DNA of 64,000 nucleotides from Methylobacter sp. KS41 (lineage in GTDB: Bacteria; Pseudomonadota; Gammaproteobacteria; Methylococcales; Methylomonadaceae). The position numbers were made by a program, and so were the translations under genes. Positions within the stretch are counted from its first letter, which is position 1. Each line of letters starts with the position of its first letter. Below are positions 16,888 to 24,815 of the stretch, one piece after another. A model generated the notes under the pieces. It was not told where the DNA came from. It saw only the letters and a list, made by a program, of their open reading frames with translations, and did no database searches. The stretch spans positions 620,001 through 684,000 of the forward strand of contig PHSP01000001.1 in NCBI GenBank assembly GCA_002862125.1, given 5' to 3'.

Positions 16888-17388
16888 TCATGCGTTATTC
16901 AACAAAAAATTACGCTTACCCACCGTATTAATGCCTATACCCCTGGCAAAACGGTTCATACAATTGGCAATAGCGCATAAGCACACCGACTCAAGAAAAG
17001 CCTGTTCATCCCAACCGGCATCGAATATGGTTTGTGCGTCTTCAGAGGTGATATCCCCGGGGTTAAGCGTTAACTTTTTTACAAAGCGCAGAATAGGCTT
17101 TAATTGCTCATCAACAGTGGCGCTATCCATATCGGTTTGCAACTGTTCGATAAGCTTTGCATGACTGCCTGACGTCTTAGCTTTCCCTTGATGGCCGTTG
17201 TCACTGAAATAGCAGTGATTCAGCGCTGAGGCATAAGTCATGATCAAGTCACGGCTCTCTTTACTGAGCGGAGAAAAACTTCTGCCCACATCTTCCAGCA
17301 ATTTAAACAGTAAAACGCCCCGACGAGGATATTTCGTCAATACACCGGCTAACGAATTCAGCTCCGGACTCGAGGGAAGGTACGACAT
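16888..17388 (-). CDS. AhpD-like peroxidase-related protein
   Basis: A 166-residue all-helical protein of the carboxymuconolactone decarboxylase/AhpD superfamily. The family core is visible (SKESRDLIMTYASALNHCYF, then DAGWDEQAFLESVCLCAIAN and NRFARGIGI). The usual CxxC-x3-H site is altered: NHCYFSDNGH keeps one Cys and the His but has Ser in place of the second Cys, so a thiol-peroxidase cycle would need another cysteine. A ggaaaaa-type Shine-Dalgarno precedes ATG 17388. Confidence 0.75.
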   Translation of the reverse strand: MSYLPSSPELNSLAGVLTKYPRRGVLLFKLLEDVGRSFSPLSKESRDLIMTYASALNHCYFSDNGHQGKAKTSGSHAKLIEQLQTDMDSATVDEQLKPILRFVKKLTLNPGDITSEDAQTIFDAGWDEQAFLESVCLCAIANCMNRFARGIGINTVGKRNFLLNNA

Positions 17389-17451
17389 GTTTTTTTCCTG
17401 TTTTTAGCGCTTTTTAAAGAGGATATGCCGACCGACATATCCTCCTTTGGC

Positions 17452-17829
17452 TTAGTGATTAGATGCGTAAAGCTCTTTAATTTCTTTATATCGATTTAAA
17501 GCATCAGCTAAAGACTCTTTAGCCGTTTGCACCTCATCTTTCAGGAGAGCGGCACGCACTTGCTTCAACACATTGCTGGCTCGATTACGCTTTACATCAA
17601 GCACATTATTGGCAATATCTTTTTGTAATTGGCGGGCTTCAGTCACCAAATCTATAAGCTTTTCTTTGTCAGTTCCATTGTCCAGAGCGGCTTTAGTTTC
17701 TTCTACTTTTGCGAGGGTATTGTCGATAGCCGCTTTAACATCTTCATATGACGGATTCGCCACGGCAAAAGTGGTTGATGACATTGCAGCGATAACGGAA
17801 GAAACCAGGATTTTGTTAAATGTGTTCAT
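17452..17829 (-). CDS. Small periplasmic helical protein
   Basis: Exported protein of unknown function. ATG 17829 (MNTFNKILVSSVIAAMSSTT) starts a clear signal peptide with cleavage after ...FAVA; frames further upstream lack a ribosome site. The mature ~100 residues are highly charged and helical, with repeated EETKAALDNG- and TAKESLADALNRY-type segments suggesting a helical bundle. It lies between an AhpD-like gene and a MarR regulator, next to paired MarR-type operators, so redox or stress control is plausible. Confidence 0.7.
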   Translation of the reverse strand: MNTFNKILVSSVIAAMSSTTFAVANPSYEDVKAAIDNTLAKVEETKAALDNGTDKEKLIDLVTEARQLQKDIANNVLDVKRNRASNVLKQVRAALLKDEVQTAKESLADALNRYKEIKELYASNH

Positions 17830-17941
17830 AGGATAAACCTCAAAGTTAATAAACTGAATATTGATACGTAACAATTAAAATGAACCTTTGGGTAAGAAAA
17901 ATTCAAATTACTTGTTAGGTCGGGTGAAATATTAGCACATT

Positions 17942-17981
17942 TAGTTCGTATTAGAACTATTAATTGTTCTAATACGAACTA
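17942..17981. promoter_or_regulatory. Two tandem MarR-type operator palindromes
   Basis: Two sites of the form TAGTTC-N6-GAACTA: 17942-17959 (tagttcgtattagaacta) and 17964-17981 (ttgttctaatacgaacta). The pair together forms a larger perfect inverted repeat with 16-base arms around a short AT spacer. They lie upstream of the minus-strand periplasmic gene at 17829. A third matching site precedes the MarR gene, so that regulator is the likely binder. Confidence 0.65.
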
Positions 17982-18353
17982 TATTTTTTATAAACCCTAT
18001 TTATTAGCCGTTTTTTACTCATTCATATAAATTTATAATCTGATTATCAATGTGTTATCTATTTTACAGCCCATACTGTTCGTAAACTTGATTGGCTATT
18101 GGCTCTGTTCGATTGAAGTCATATTGTCGGCAAGTCTTGCCGTAAAAATGAGCTAAACACCTTAAACAGTCCAAAACATGAACCCATAGATGGATAATCT
18201 GGAGAATAAAATAGCCTGAATCACGCCTTTTCTGAGCAGAAGTAGATAAGGGCCACTTGACACCATTTAGGTGTTAGAATGGTCTGTCTTTTAGTACGAT
18301 TACACTCAAATTACAGTAAAAACTTGAGACTACTCTTGATTAGGATTACTATT

Positions 18354-18371
18354 TAGTTCTAATTAGGACTA
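18354..18371. promoter_or_regulatory. MarR-type operator upstream of the MarR gene
   Basis: tagttctaattaggacta is a near-perfect palindrome matching the two sites at 17942-17981 (TAGTTC-N6-GGACTA). It ends 16 bases before the start codon at 18388, where binding would block transcription or ribosome loading, implying autorepression. Confidence 0.6.
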
Positions 18372-18387
18372 AATAGGTTTAAGCGCT

Positions 18388-18924
18388 ATGCCTCCACCCT
18401 CAACATTTCCAACGGTGCTACGTGAGCTATTACGGACACATCAGACTTTTTTATCCTATGCGGCTACTCATGTCCACACGCTGGATCTGACGCTGCCACA
18501 ATTCGATATTATCATTACTTTAGGCAATACCGTTGGCATGACCTTCAAGAAATTAGGCGAGGAAACTTTGATTACTAAAGGTACGTTAACCGGTGTAATC
18601 AGTCGCTTGGAGGATAAGGCACTGGTTCAAAGGGTTGCCTCGGAAACGGATGGCCGCAGTCAGATTGTCCGGTTGACTGCGAAGGGAGAGTCCTTATACG
18701 AACGCACTTTTCCCGAACATCTGGCCTTCATTTATCGGATATTTAATGATTACTCCCCGGAAGACATAGCGACTCTTGAAGCCGCTTTGCTGCGATTGCG
18801 CAACGCTGTTATTACAGCGCGTAGTGATGGGAGCGGAGAACTTGCTGATAAAACCAATGGCTGGTGCGCCAAAGTTAAAGATGTCTGTAAACATTATCAA
18901 GATGGTTTGGATGACGTTATTTAA
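18388..18924 (+). CDS. MarR-family transcriptional regulator
   Basis: A 178-residue dimeric winged-helix regulator. The DNA-binding domain is at residues ~30-110: LPQFDIIITLGN, LGEETLITKGTLTGVISRLE (recognition helix) and the wing region SETDGRSQIVRLTAKGE. The C-terminal ~30 residues (LADKTNGWCAKVKDVCKHYQ) extend past typical MarR proteins and contain two cysteines, which could respond to oxidants; that is inference. It is divergent from the periplasmic and AhpD-like genes with matching operators at both ends of the intergenic region. Confidence 0.92.
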   Translation: MPPPSTFPTVLRELLRTHQTFLSYAATHVHTLDLTLPQFDIIITLGNTVGMTFKKLGEETLITKGTLTGVISRLEDKALVQRVASETDGRSQIVRLTAKGESLYERTFPEHLAFIYRIFNDYSPEDIATLEAALLRLRNAVITARSDGSGELADKTNGWCAKVKDVCKHYQDGLDDVI

Positions 18925-19228
18925 CATCACTCGATTTACGCAACACAAAGAAGGAGCAAGACCATACTGTCTCTTTGTGGAAGAGCGATTTGGCGCATCT
19001 GCACCATTTGTTTAACAGCATCCTCTCCAAAATGTTTTTTTATAGTTAGTTTTGAATAAAATCGTTTTACCAACTATAAGCACTCGCCATTTTCCCCATG
19101 ATTTCAAATTCGAGTACCTAAGCCGTCTAAATTACACCCGACAAATTTAACATAACCTCCACTTCTGCGAAATTAGCCATAGCCAGGCAAAACCATCGGT
19201 TAATGGGCAGTGACAGGCGGTTGTCGAA

Positions 19229-19380
19229 CCAGGCTGTGTAAAAACGGAATAACTTCTAGCCAATCACCGATGTAAATTGAATAAAGTGATGGTTACTTTG
19301 AATAATTTGTATGACTTATAGTCCTCGGTGGAGTTATTTTTTAATTTGTCGTTTTAATTTAGGGTTTTTACACAGCCTGG
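19229..19380. repeat. MITE-like element with 17-bp perfect inverted ends
   Basis: ccaggctgtgtaaaaac (19229-19245) and gtttttacacagcctgg (19364-19380) are perfect inverted repeats bounding 118 bases of AT-rich sequence with no gene. The layout is that of a miniature transposable element. No clear target duplication flanks it. The rest of the interval 18925-19437 holds nothing recognisable. Confidence 0.55.
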
Positions 19381-19437
19381 ACCCATTCCAGACACCGCCT
19401 CCTAGACCTGCAGCTCCTGTGCTGTGGACTTTTGGTA

Positions 19438-19770
19438 TCACCCAGGAATACCCACTAGCCCTTGATCGCAATCTACATAAGCACTTCTCGCATGATGTCC
19501 CCAAAATTCAGTGATACCTTTATCGTACTGATAGCGTAGGTAAAATCTTCCAGCCTCACTTTCTTTAATACCTCGATTCGAATCGATACGAATGAGCATT
19601 GCGTTCGGATAGGCGGCTTGGAACTTTGGATTAGATTTTAATGTGTAATCAAGGCGTTCAAAAGCGATGGCTTCATTTGGAAACAAATCTTGGTTCAGGA
19701 TGGTTCCGTCTTCAGAGATAATCACAACATCAATCTCATCTTGTCCATTCAGTAATCGGCACTTCATCAT
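19438..19770 (-). CDS. Hypothetical protein downstream of a secreted nuclease
   Basis: A 110-residue protein of unknown family. It begins MMKCRLLNGQDEIDVVIISE and contains RFYLRYQYDKGITEFWGHHA near the end. No signal peptide or membrane segment. It starts 8 bases after the stop of the HNH nuclease gene and is in the same orientation, so the two form a transcription unit. A role as a partner of the nuclease is possible but not shown. Confidence 0.55.
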   Translation of the reverse strand: MMKCRLLNGQDEIDVVIISEDGTILNQDLFPNEAIAFERLDYTLKSNPKFQAAYPNAMLIRIDSNRGIKESEAGRFYLRYQYDKGITEFWGHHARSAYVDCDQGLVGIPG

Positions 19771-19778
19771 TTTATTAT

Positions 19779-20516
19779 TTAGCGTTTAGGAGCGCGAAAG
19801 CCAGCTGCTTGAGCAGCCCCTGAGGTGGCGAAACAACCCTTAGCGTGGGTTCGATCATAGTTTGGGTCACCCGGCCCGTGATAAATACCATTCTTTGAAC
19901 CCTTGATAGGCGAAGACGTTGGGCAATTCCCTGCTTTATCAGGTTGATTAGTCGAAGAGCCAGATTCAGGGGATGTTACTAATGGTTGGTCATTGGTAGT
20001 GTTAGGCTTTTCTGTAACGAGGGGTTGTGCGCCATCCTTAAGCGGTTTAACGTATTTTTGATAAGCGGCGATCCAGTCTTGCGCTATTTCTTGTTGAGCT
20101 TGTTGAACAGGAAGTTGTCCCGAGCAAATGAGTTCATGCAATTTATTTTCCAGCTTATCTTTCACATGTGCATTTAGCGGCTGCGTGATGTAAGACTCAG
20201 GCCATAGATTACGAATCGAGTTTGAGCCACCCAGTTCAAGGCTAATGAGATGGTCAATCTCGTATTCACCCCGTTTCCTGCTAGTGATCCCGTAAATGCG
20301 ATAAACCTGCTTCTTGACTGCTTGGGGTACATTGCGGACTGTTTTTGTATAACCTGGGACACAGATAACGCTGGCGTCAGTCGTCAATATATCTCCGGGT
20401 GTTTTCTGGGCATCTGGAACACTGGGCGAGTCAGCCAGACAAGAAGATGTGACAAAAAGAAAGGCCAGAAATAACAGCACTGATTTTGTTGGGATAAAAT
20501 CGAAACGATTATGCAT
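19779..20516 (-). CDS. Secreted HNH-type nuclease with C-terminal sunset-like domain
   Basis: A 245-residue protein. Residues 1-29 form a signal peptide (SVLLFLAFLFVTSSCLA). The nuclease part near residues 60-165 has YEIDHLISLELGGSNSIRNL then WPE, an HNH arrangement of secreted endonucleases (D-H, then N). After a Pro/Ser/Thr-rich linker (~170-205) the end has IYHGPGDPNYDRTHAKGCFA then AAGFRAPKR, a small domain seen at the ends of secreted nucleases. It likely degrades DNA outside the cytoplasm, for nutrition or against foreign DNA. Confidence 0.75.
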   Translation of the reverse strand: MHNRFDFIPTKSVLLFLAFLFVTSSCLADSPSVPDAQKTPGDILTTDASVICVPGYTKTVRNVPQAVKKQVYRIYGITSRKRGEYEIDHLISLELGGSNSIRNLWPESYITQPLNAHVKDKLENKLHELICSGQLPVQQAQQEIAQDWIAAYQKYVKPLKDGAQPLVTEKPNTTNDQPLVTSPESGSSTNQPDKAGNCPTSSPIKGSKNGIYHGPGDPNYDRTHAKGCFATSGAAQAAGFRAPKR

Positions 20517-20669
20517 ATAAAAGCAGTCTTTTCTATAATAATGTTAATGAATTAATACGAGTTGGTTAGTTTCCGGTTATTTTTGCCCCACCGGATTATC
20601 CTGGTTTTCAAACGATTCTAGAGCCTTTCATCTGTCAATATCCATTGAGCCTTATTATGATTCAGGTCA

Positions 20670-20798
20670 TGGATTGCCGCAAGAAAACATCTGGATGATT
20701 ACTTGGTAAGCGTTGATGAACTGGAACGTATGACGGGTAAGAAAATATCCGTTGCTGATTATGCAAAACACAAAACACGACAAACCAATCTTGGATAA
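20670..20798 (+). pseudogene. Possible 3' remnant of a nuclease gene
   Basis: An open stretch of 42 codons ending at a TAA encodes HLDDYLVSVDELERMTGKKI. The V-S-V-D-E-L-E-x-x-T-G pattern resembles the C-terminus of DNA/RNA non-specific endonucleases. No start or catalytic part precedes it. Another frame just upstream (EPYYDSGHGLPQ) may belong to the same decayed gene. The rest of 20517-21166 shows only AT-rich sequence and the hairpin at 21084. Confidence 0.3.
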
Positions 20799-21083
20799 TT
20801 CCACATGCAAATCTCAATATCGGCCATTCAGATTTTTAATATTTTTAACGATATCACGGTCGCCACCCGACCCATTTCTGCCAGACACGAAATCTCAGCA
20901 AGTGTCTGGTTTAATCTTCAAAGGGCCATTCAAATAAATGGTAAAAATAACCACTTGTGCCATTTATTTCTAACTATTTTACTCAGTTGCAATTTAATTT
21001 ATTTTGTGATTAACTGGCCAAAAATTAAAAAAGCCAAACCTATCGTAAGATAGGGACAGAAAGTTGCGGATCCCATACAACGG

Positions 21084-21144
21084 AAAGCCGGACTGCCGAA
21101 TGTAACATCGTAAATGTCATGCCAAGTAGCCCGGCTTTTTTTTT
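21084..21144 (+). terminator. Possible terminator-like hairpin before the peroxidase gene
   Basis: aaagccgg (21084-21091) pairs with ccggcttt (21131-21138), followed by a run of T to 21144. The 39-base loop is long for a simple terminator, so this could instead be a leader structure of the peroxidase gene starting at 21167. Confidence 0.35.
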
Positions 21145-21166
21145 AATCGTGAGGAATGTCAGCATC

Positions 21167-22357
21167 ATGAAACCAACAAAAATAATCATCTGCGCAGCTT
21201 TAATGTTGGGGATTATTGCCTCCGTGGCGGGAGCACAAGAGCTCTTGTTGAAAGAACAGCTTGGCAAGTCCATCTTCAATGATAAAAATCTATCCATTAA
21301 CGGTAATCAGTCTTGTGCCACCTGTCATGCCCCTGAATCGGGTTGGACTGGGCCAAACAATTTCATCAATGCCGCGGGTTCCGTCTATGAAGGCTCCATC
21401 CCGGACCGCTTTGGTGACCGCAAGCCGCCGAGCTCAGCGTACGCCACCCAAAGTCCTATTCTCCATGTCGACAAAAAAGGGTTGTTCGTGGGCGGGAACT
21501 TCTGGGATGGCCGGGCGACTGGCGAAAGATTAGGTAATCCCTCTGCCGAACAAGCGCAGGGTCCGTTCCTGAATCCCAAGGAGCAAGCCCTCGCCACACC
21601 TAATGACGTGGTCGAGAGGGTCTGCACTGCTAGCTATGGCTATCTCTTTAAGGAAGTATGGGGTGAAGAAGTATGTGATCCGGCCAAAGTAGCTGAGGCT
21701 TATGACGACATTGCCTACTCCATTGCCGCGTTCGAGTCCTCGTCCGAATCGAATGCGTTCACCTCCAAGTTCGATTTATCGCGCAAAGGGAAGGCACAGC
21801 TAACCCCACAGGAACGCCTTGGCTTCGCCCTCTTCCAGGGTGAGGGCAAGTGCGCGAAGTGCCACATCAGCACCGGCCAGAAACCCCTCTTTACGGATTA
21901 CACCTTTGATAATTTAGGCATCCCGAAAAACCCAGATAATCCTGTTTATGACTCCGATCCAGGATTCATCGATTTGGGATTAGGCGGTTTTCTCGCAACG
22001 AGGTCAGATTACGCTGGCTTTGCTGAAGAGAATAAAGGAAAGCAAAAGGTTCCGACGCTACGAAATGTGGACAAGTGGGACAACCTTGCTCTTGGCAATA
22101 AGGTGAAAGCCTACGGTCACAACGGCTATTTCAAGAGCCTGAAAGGGATTGTGCACTTTTATAACACCAGGGATGTGTTGCCGACTTGTCCGGGTGACTA
22201 CACCGAAGAACAGGCGCTCGCAGCCGATTGTTGGCCTGCGCCGGAAGTGGCGGCAACCGTCAATACCGCAGAACTTGGTAATTTGGGTCTAACGGCTGAA
22301 GAGGAAGCCGCTATTGTCGCGTTCTTAAAGACCTTAAGTGACGGTTACTCACCCTAG
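21167..22357 (+). CDS. Dihaem cytochrome c peroxidase (BCCP/MauG family)
   Basis: Periplasmic enzyme that reduces hydrogen peroxide with electrons from c-type cytochromes, or a MauG-like relative. ATG 21167 (MKPTKIIICAALMLGIIASV) starts a signal peptide ending ...VAGA; a longer frame lacks export features. Two haem-binding motifs are present: CATCH at residues 50-54 and CAKCH near 240. Other family landmarks are FNDKNLSINGNQSC, FWDGRATGERLGNP and KVPTLRNVDKW, plus a C-terminal AFLKTLSDGY. At 396 residues it is longer than E. coli YhjA's catalytic part and close to methanotroph MauG-like enzymes. Confidence 0.92.
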   Translation: MKPTKIIICAALMLGIIASVAGAQELLLKEQLGKSIFNDKNLSINGNQSCATCHAPESGWTGPNNFINAAGSVYEGSIPDRFGDRKPPSSAYATQSPILHVDKKGLFVGGNFWDGRATGERLGNPSAEQAQGPFLNPKEQALATPNDVVERVCTASYGYLFKEVWGEEVCDPAKVAEAYDDIAYSIAAFESSSESNAFTSKFDLSRKGKAQLTPQERLGFALFQGEGKCAKCHISTGQKPLFTDYTFDNLGIPKNPDNPVYDSDPGFIDLGLGGFLATRSDYAGFAEENKGKQKVPTLRNVDKWDNLALGNKVKAYGHNGYFKSLKGIVHFYNTRDVLPTCPGDYTEEQALAADCWPAPEVAATVNTAELGNLGLTAEEEAAIVAFLKTLSDGYSP

Positions 22358-22812
22358 AGTAATCAATCAATCTTATTTTGACGGGTATTTCATAAATAAT
22401 TGCTGGCGTGTAACGATAATTTTACCCGTCATATCAAAACTGACTTCTAGTAGCCAATACTAATTGAGTTACGAACTGAATTACGCGGCATCCCGGTGAG
22501 ATAAGGCCGCGTTGGCTCAAAGGAAGTTCTAGGACTAGCGGGAGCATTTGAACAGAAACTTACGGTTTCAAAATCTGGCCACGCAAAATTTCTCTAAAGC
22601 GGCCGCTGGAAATTATTCATTTCAAATAGGCTGGCCATCAGGTTACGACCCATTGCAGTCTATCGCTCCATCTGAATTAATGGCAGCAATTTGATCATTA
22701 CCGGCCATTATTACTAATCACCGATGTTATACGGAAAGGAAAATCATATGCTGATCAAAAAATTATCATGTAGAGCATTTGCCGATAGATATACGGTTAT
22801 TATCTAATTCCT
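22358..22812. other. Intergenic region before the cassette array
   Basis: No gene is supported. The stretch includes aaagcggccgctggaaat near 22597, resembling a word near 5358. No integron integrase gene is found here or elsewhere in the window, although the cassette array starts at the right border. Confidence 0.4.
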
Positions 22813-22819
22813 GTTAGAC
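22813..22819 (+). other. attC/attI right-hand core site (GTTAGAC)
   Basis: gttagac fits the R' consensus GTTRRRY of integron recombination sites and sits 5 bases before the first cassette gene's start, the normal spacing. The left half of the site is not recognisable. Confidence 0.45.
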
Positions 22820-22824
22820 ACTAT

Positions 22825-23481
22825 ATGGTCGCTGTCACACCTTCAAATAGCTATTGTGAAGCCTGGATTAACAGGAGATGGACTGTTGTTCCTATACAAA
22901 CTGGAATAAATCGTCCTGGACTTACTGTGCGCTGCATGGAATGTCACGGTCCGATAGTTCTCATGCGGGCAGGTCGTAATAACACAACCAGGGCACATGC
23001 AGAGCATCGGCCAGGCCATTCCGGTTGCTCCATCGGTCATTACTTCGATGGAATACGTACTCCGCATCCCCTTCAAGTTGAAGCACCGTCCAATTCCGGA
23101 GCTATATTAACCGAGGATGAAATTGCAATTGAGGACGATGAATCCGCGTTTCCAGAAGGAAAAGAGAAGTTTAGACAGCATAGATATCTAGAGCGTGACG
23201 GCAAAATTGTAAGGCGTGCAAAAGCAAGGAGGCTTGCCGAGACAGGAAAGCTTAAATGTGAGATTTGTAAGTTCGATTTCAATGCCAGCTACGGGGAAAT
23301 CGGCCACGGCTTCATTGAAGCGCACCACAAAACACCAGTCTCGCAACTCGCCGGAACAAAAAAAACAAATGTCGAAGACTTGGCGCTCGTTTGTTCAAAC
23401 TGCCATCGAATGCTGCACCGAGGCGACACGGTTTTAAGTATTGAGCAACTCAAAGCCAAGTATGATGAAAACCATGCCTAA
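22825..23481 (+). CDS. HNH endonuclease in an integron-type cassette
   Basis: A 218-residue predicted nuclease. The N-terminal ~80 residues contain a zinc-finger-like part (VRCMECHGPIV, then EHRPGHSGCSIGHYFDG). The C-terminal HNH domain shows KCEICKFDF near 147, IEAHHKTPVSQL near 170 (the HH catalytic pair) and LVCSNCHRMLHRGD near 194, matching McrA-type HNH enzymes. The stop codon lies inside an attC left half-site (GCCTAAC), as is usual for cassette genes. A role in defence against foreign DNA is likely but unproven. Confidence 0.88.
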   Translation: MVAVTPSNSYCEAWINRRWTVVPIQTGINRPGLTVRCMECHGPIVLMRAGRNNTTRAHAEHRPGHSGCSIGHYFDGIRTPHPLQVEAPSNSGAILTEDEIAIEDDESAFPEGKEKFRQHRYLERDGKIVRRAKARRLAETGKLKCEICKFDFNASYGEIGHGFIEAHHKTPVSQLAGTKKTNVEDLALVCSNCHRMLHRGDTVLSIEQLKAKYDENHA

Positions 23482-23510
23482 CCCTGCACTCAAAAGGGAC
23501 GGTGGCTATC
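23476..23510 (+). other. attC left half-site, right half missing
   Basis: gcctaac (23476-23482) followed by ctcaaaagggacgg matches the R''-L'' half of an attC site. The matching L'-R' half (gtccctt...gttaggc) is not found before the next gene, so the site is truncated or degraded. Confidence 0.6.
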
Positions 23511-23561
23511 GCGGCCCGCTCTTTGCTTCGCGGTAGCGCATTCCAAATAAAGGAAAAGAAA

Positions 23562-23855
23562 ATGGCATCACCCGAATTAATAGCTGAAGTAAATCGGACA
23601 GTTGAAATATACGAAAACGCAATTGGTAACTTTGCGCATAGAACTAGGCGAATGATTGATAATCGTGGTCATATTGACGCTTTATCTAGGCTAGTGCAGA
23701 GCCCTGACCTACAAAGAGGTTTTCGCGTACTGAGAGACCGTGACGACCTTGACAGCACATTTGAGGCAGTAATTGTTAGGTTTTCAGGCGAATTTGCTAA
23801 TAACGTTGTTGAAGCAGCACAGTGGCGGCTAGATAACGCTCAGGAATTACTCTAA
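23562..23855 (+). CDS. Hypothetical cassette protein
   Basis: A 97-residue protein of unknown family, starting at ATG 23562 (MASPELIAEVNRTVEIYENA) after aaaggaaaag, a good Shine-Dalgarno sequence. It is charged and probably helical, with repeated Arg-rich segments (HRTRRMIDNRGH, RGFRVLRDRDDL). It is followed 12 bases later by a complete attC site, so it is the sole gene of its cassette. Confidence 0.6.
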   Translation: MASPELIAEVNRTVEIYENAIGNFAHRTRRMIDNRGHIDALSRLVQSPDLQRGFRVLRDRDDLDSTFEAVIVRFSGEFANNVVEAAQWRLDNAQELL

Positions 23856-23867
23856 GTAACACCCTAG

Positions 23868-23990
23868 GCCTAACAAAACGGTCAAAGGGACGCGCCGATG
23901 GTTGGCGGTTTTGAAGTTCTATTTTTTATTAAGGTTCGGCGGCCTCGCTAAAGTTCACAGAGCGACGCGACCCTTACCGTAACGTTAGGC
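23868..23990 (+). other. Complete attC recombination site
   Basis: R'' gcctaac (23868-23874) and R' gttaggc (23984-23990) are perfectly complementary. Inside them, L'' ggtcaaagggacgcg pairs with L' cgcgacccttacc with unpaired extra bases, the extrahelical pattern that integron integrases recognise. The 123-bp length and imperfect hairpin between are typical of chromosomal cassette arrays. Confidence 0.85.
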
Positions 23991-24011
23991 CGAGATAGTG
24001 GAAGCAAGGAA

Positions 24012-24728
24012 ATGATGGAAAATCAGGATTTAATCAACGACTACGCACAACGGTCACTACGATATACTGCTGACGAGGATTATATTGCCGCTAGAATGAG
24101 TTATAAGGCCAGTTTAATTGAACCATTTTTATGGTCGGGACTGCATTCAATAGAAAAATACCTAAAAGCTCTTTTACTCTTCAAAAAAAGACCAGCGAAG
24201 GGTTTTAAACATGACATTGTCAAATTGCTAAGTGCGGTAAACGCAGTCGAAGGGCTTGATTTACGGCTTCCTGCAAAGGCCGAGTCATTTATTCATTACA
24301 TAAATGAGTTTGGCGAAAACCGTTATTTTGAAGGGGCGGCTTGTTTAGAAGAATGTGCTCTTGACAGCCTTGATGAGGTTGTTTGGTATATTCGTAGGTA
24401 TTGCTACGACAAAAGTGTTTATGAAGGATATAACCTTCGAAAAATTGAGCCATCAGACTTAGAGAAAAATCCAAAAGAGTACCGGCTACCGGGAGGGCTT
24501 TTGGAAAAAGTTATCAAAGAAAAGCCTATTGCCTATAGTTATCTTGTTTGGGATAACTTTTTTTATGGTGATGAAAACATTGAAAGAGATGATATACGAA
24601 GAAGACAATCGAAATTCTCTGTTATAAATCCGCCTTTAGCCTTTTTCGGTAAAGAAGCATTCCAGGCTCTAAAGGATTTTGTCGATTTATCTTATGACAC
24701 AAAGCAATATTTCAAAGAGAGAGCCTAA
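24012..24728 (+). CDS. HEPN-domain cassette protein
   Basis: A 238-residue protein with an N-terminal HEPN domain, recognised by SLIEPFLWSGLHSIEKYLKA and LL...GFKHDIVKLLSAV (residues ~35-85). HEPN proteins often act in toxin-antitoxin or defence systems, some as RNases; a clear R-x4-6-H catalytic pair is not visible here, so it may be a non-catalytic member. The C-terminal 110 residues (VYEGYNLRKIEPSDLEKNPK) are unrecognised. ATG 24012 or ATG 24015 could start it. The cassette is bounded by attC sites on both sides. Confidence 0.75.
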   Translation: MMENQDLINDYAQRSLRYTADEDYIAARMSYKASLIEPFLWSGLHSIEKYLKALLLFKKRPAKGFKHDIVKLLSAVNAVEGLDLRLPAKAESFIHYINEFGENRYFEGAACLEECALDSLDEVVWYIRRYCYDKSVYEGYNLRKIEPSDLEKNPKEYRLPGGLLEKVIKEKPIAYSYLVWDNFFYGDENIERDDIRRRQSKFSVINPPLAFFGKEAFQALKDFVDLSYDTKQYFKERA

Positions 24729-24812
24729 GGTGGCGCTCAACCGGAGCGCGGTTATAATACGGTTTTATTTATTCAGCTTTCCGTGCCGCGTCCGGTTAGC
24801 TTTACGTTATAT
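24723..24812 (+). other. attC site with degenerate core ends
   Basis: The left part gcctaag...gctcaaccggagcgcgg and right part ccgtgccgcgtccggttagc pair well (ctaaccggacgcgg against ctcaaccggagcgcgg, with extra unpaired bases). The R' core gttatat departs from GTTRRRY and R'' ends in G rather than C, so recombination may be weak. About 90 bp. Confidence 0.65.
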
Positions 24813-24815
24813 TGC

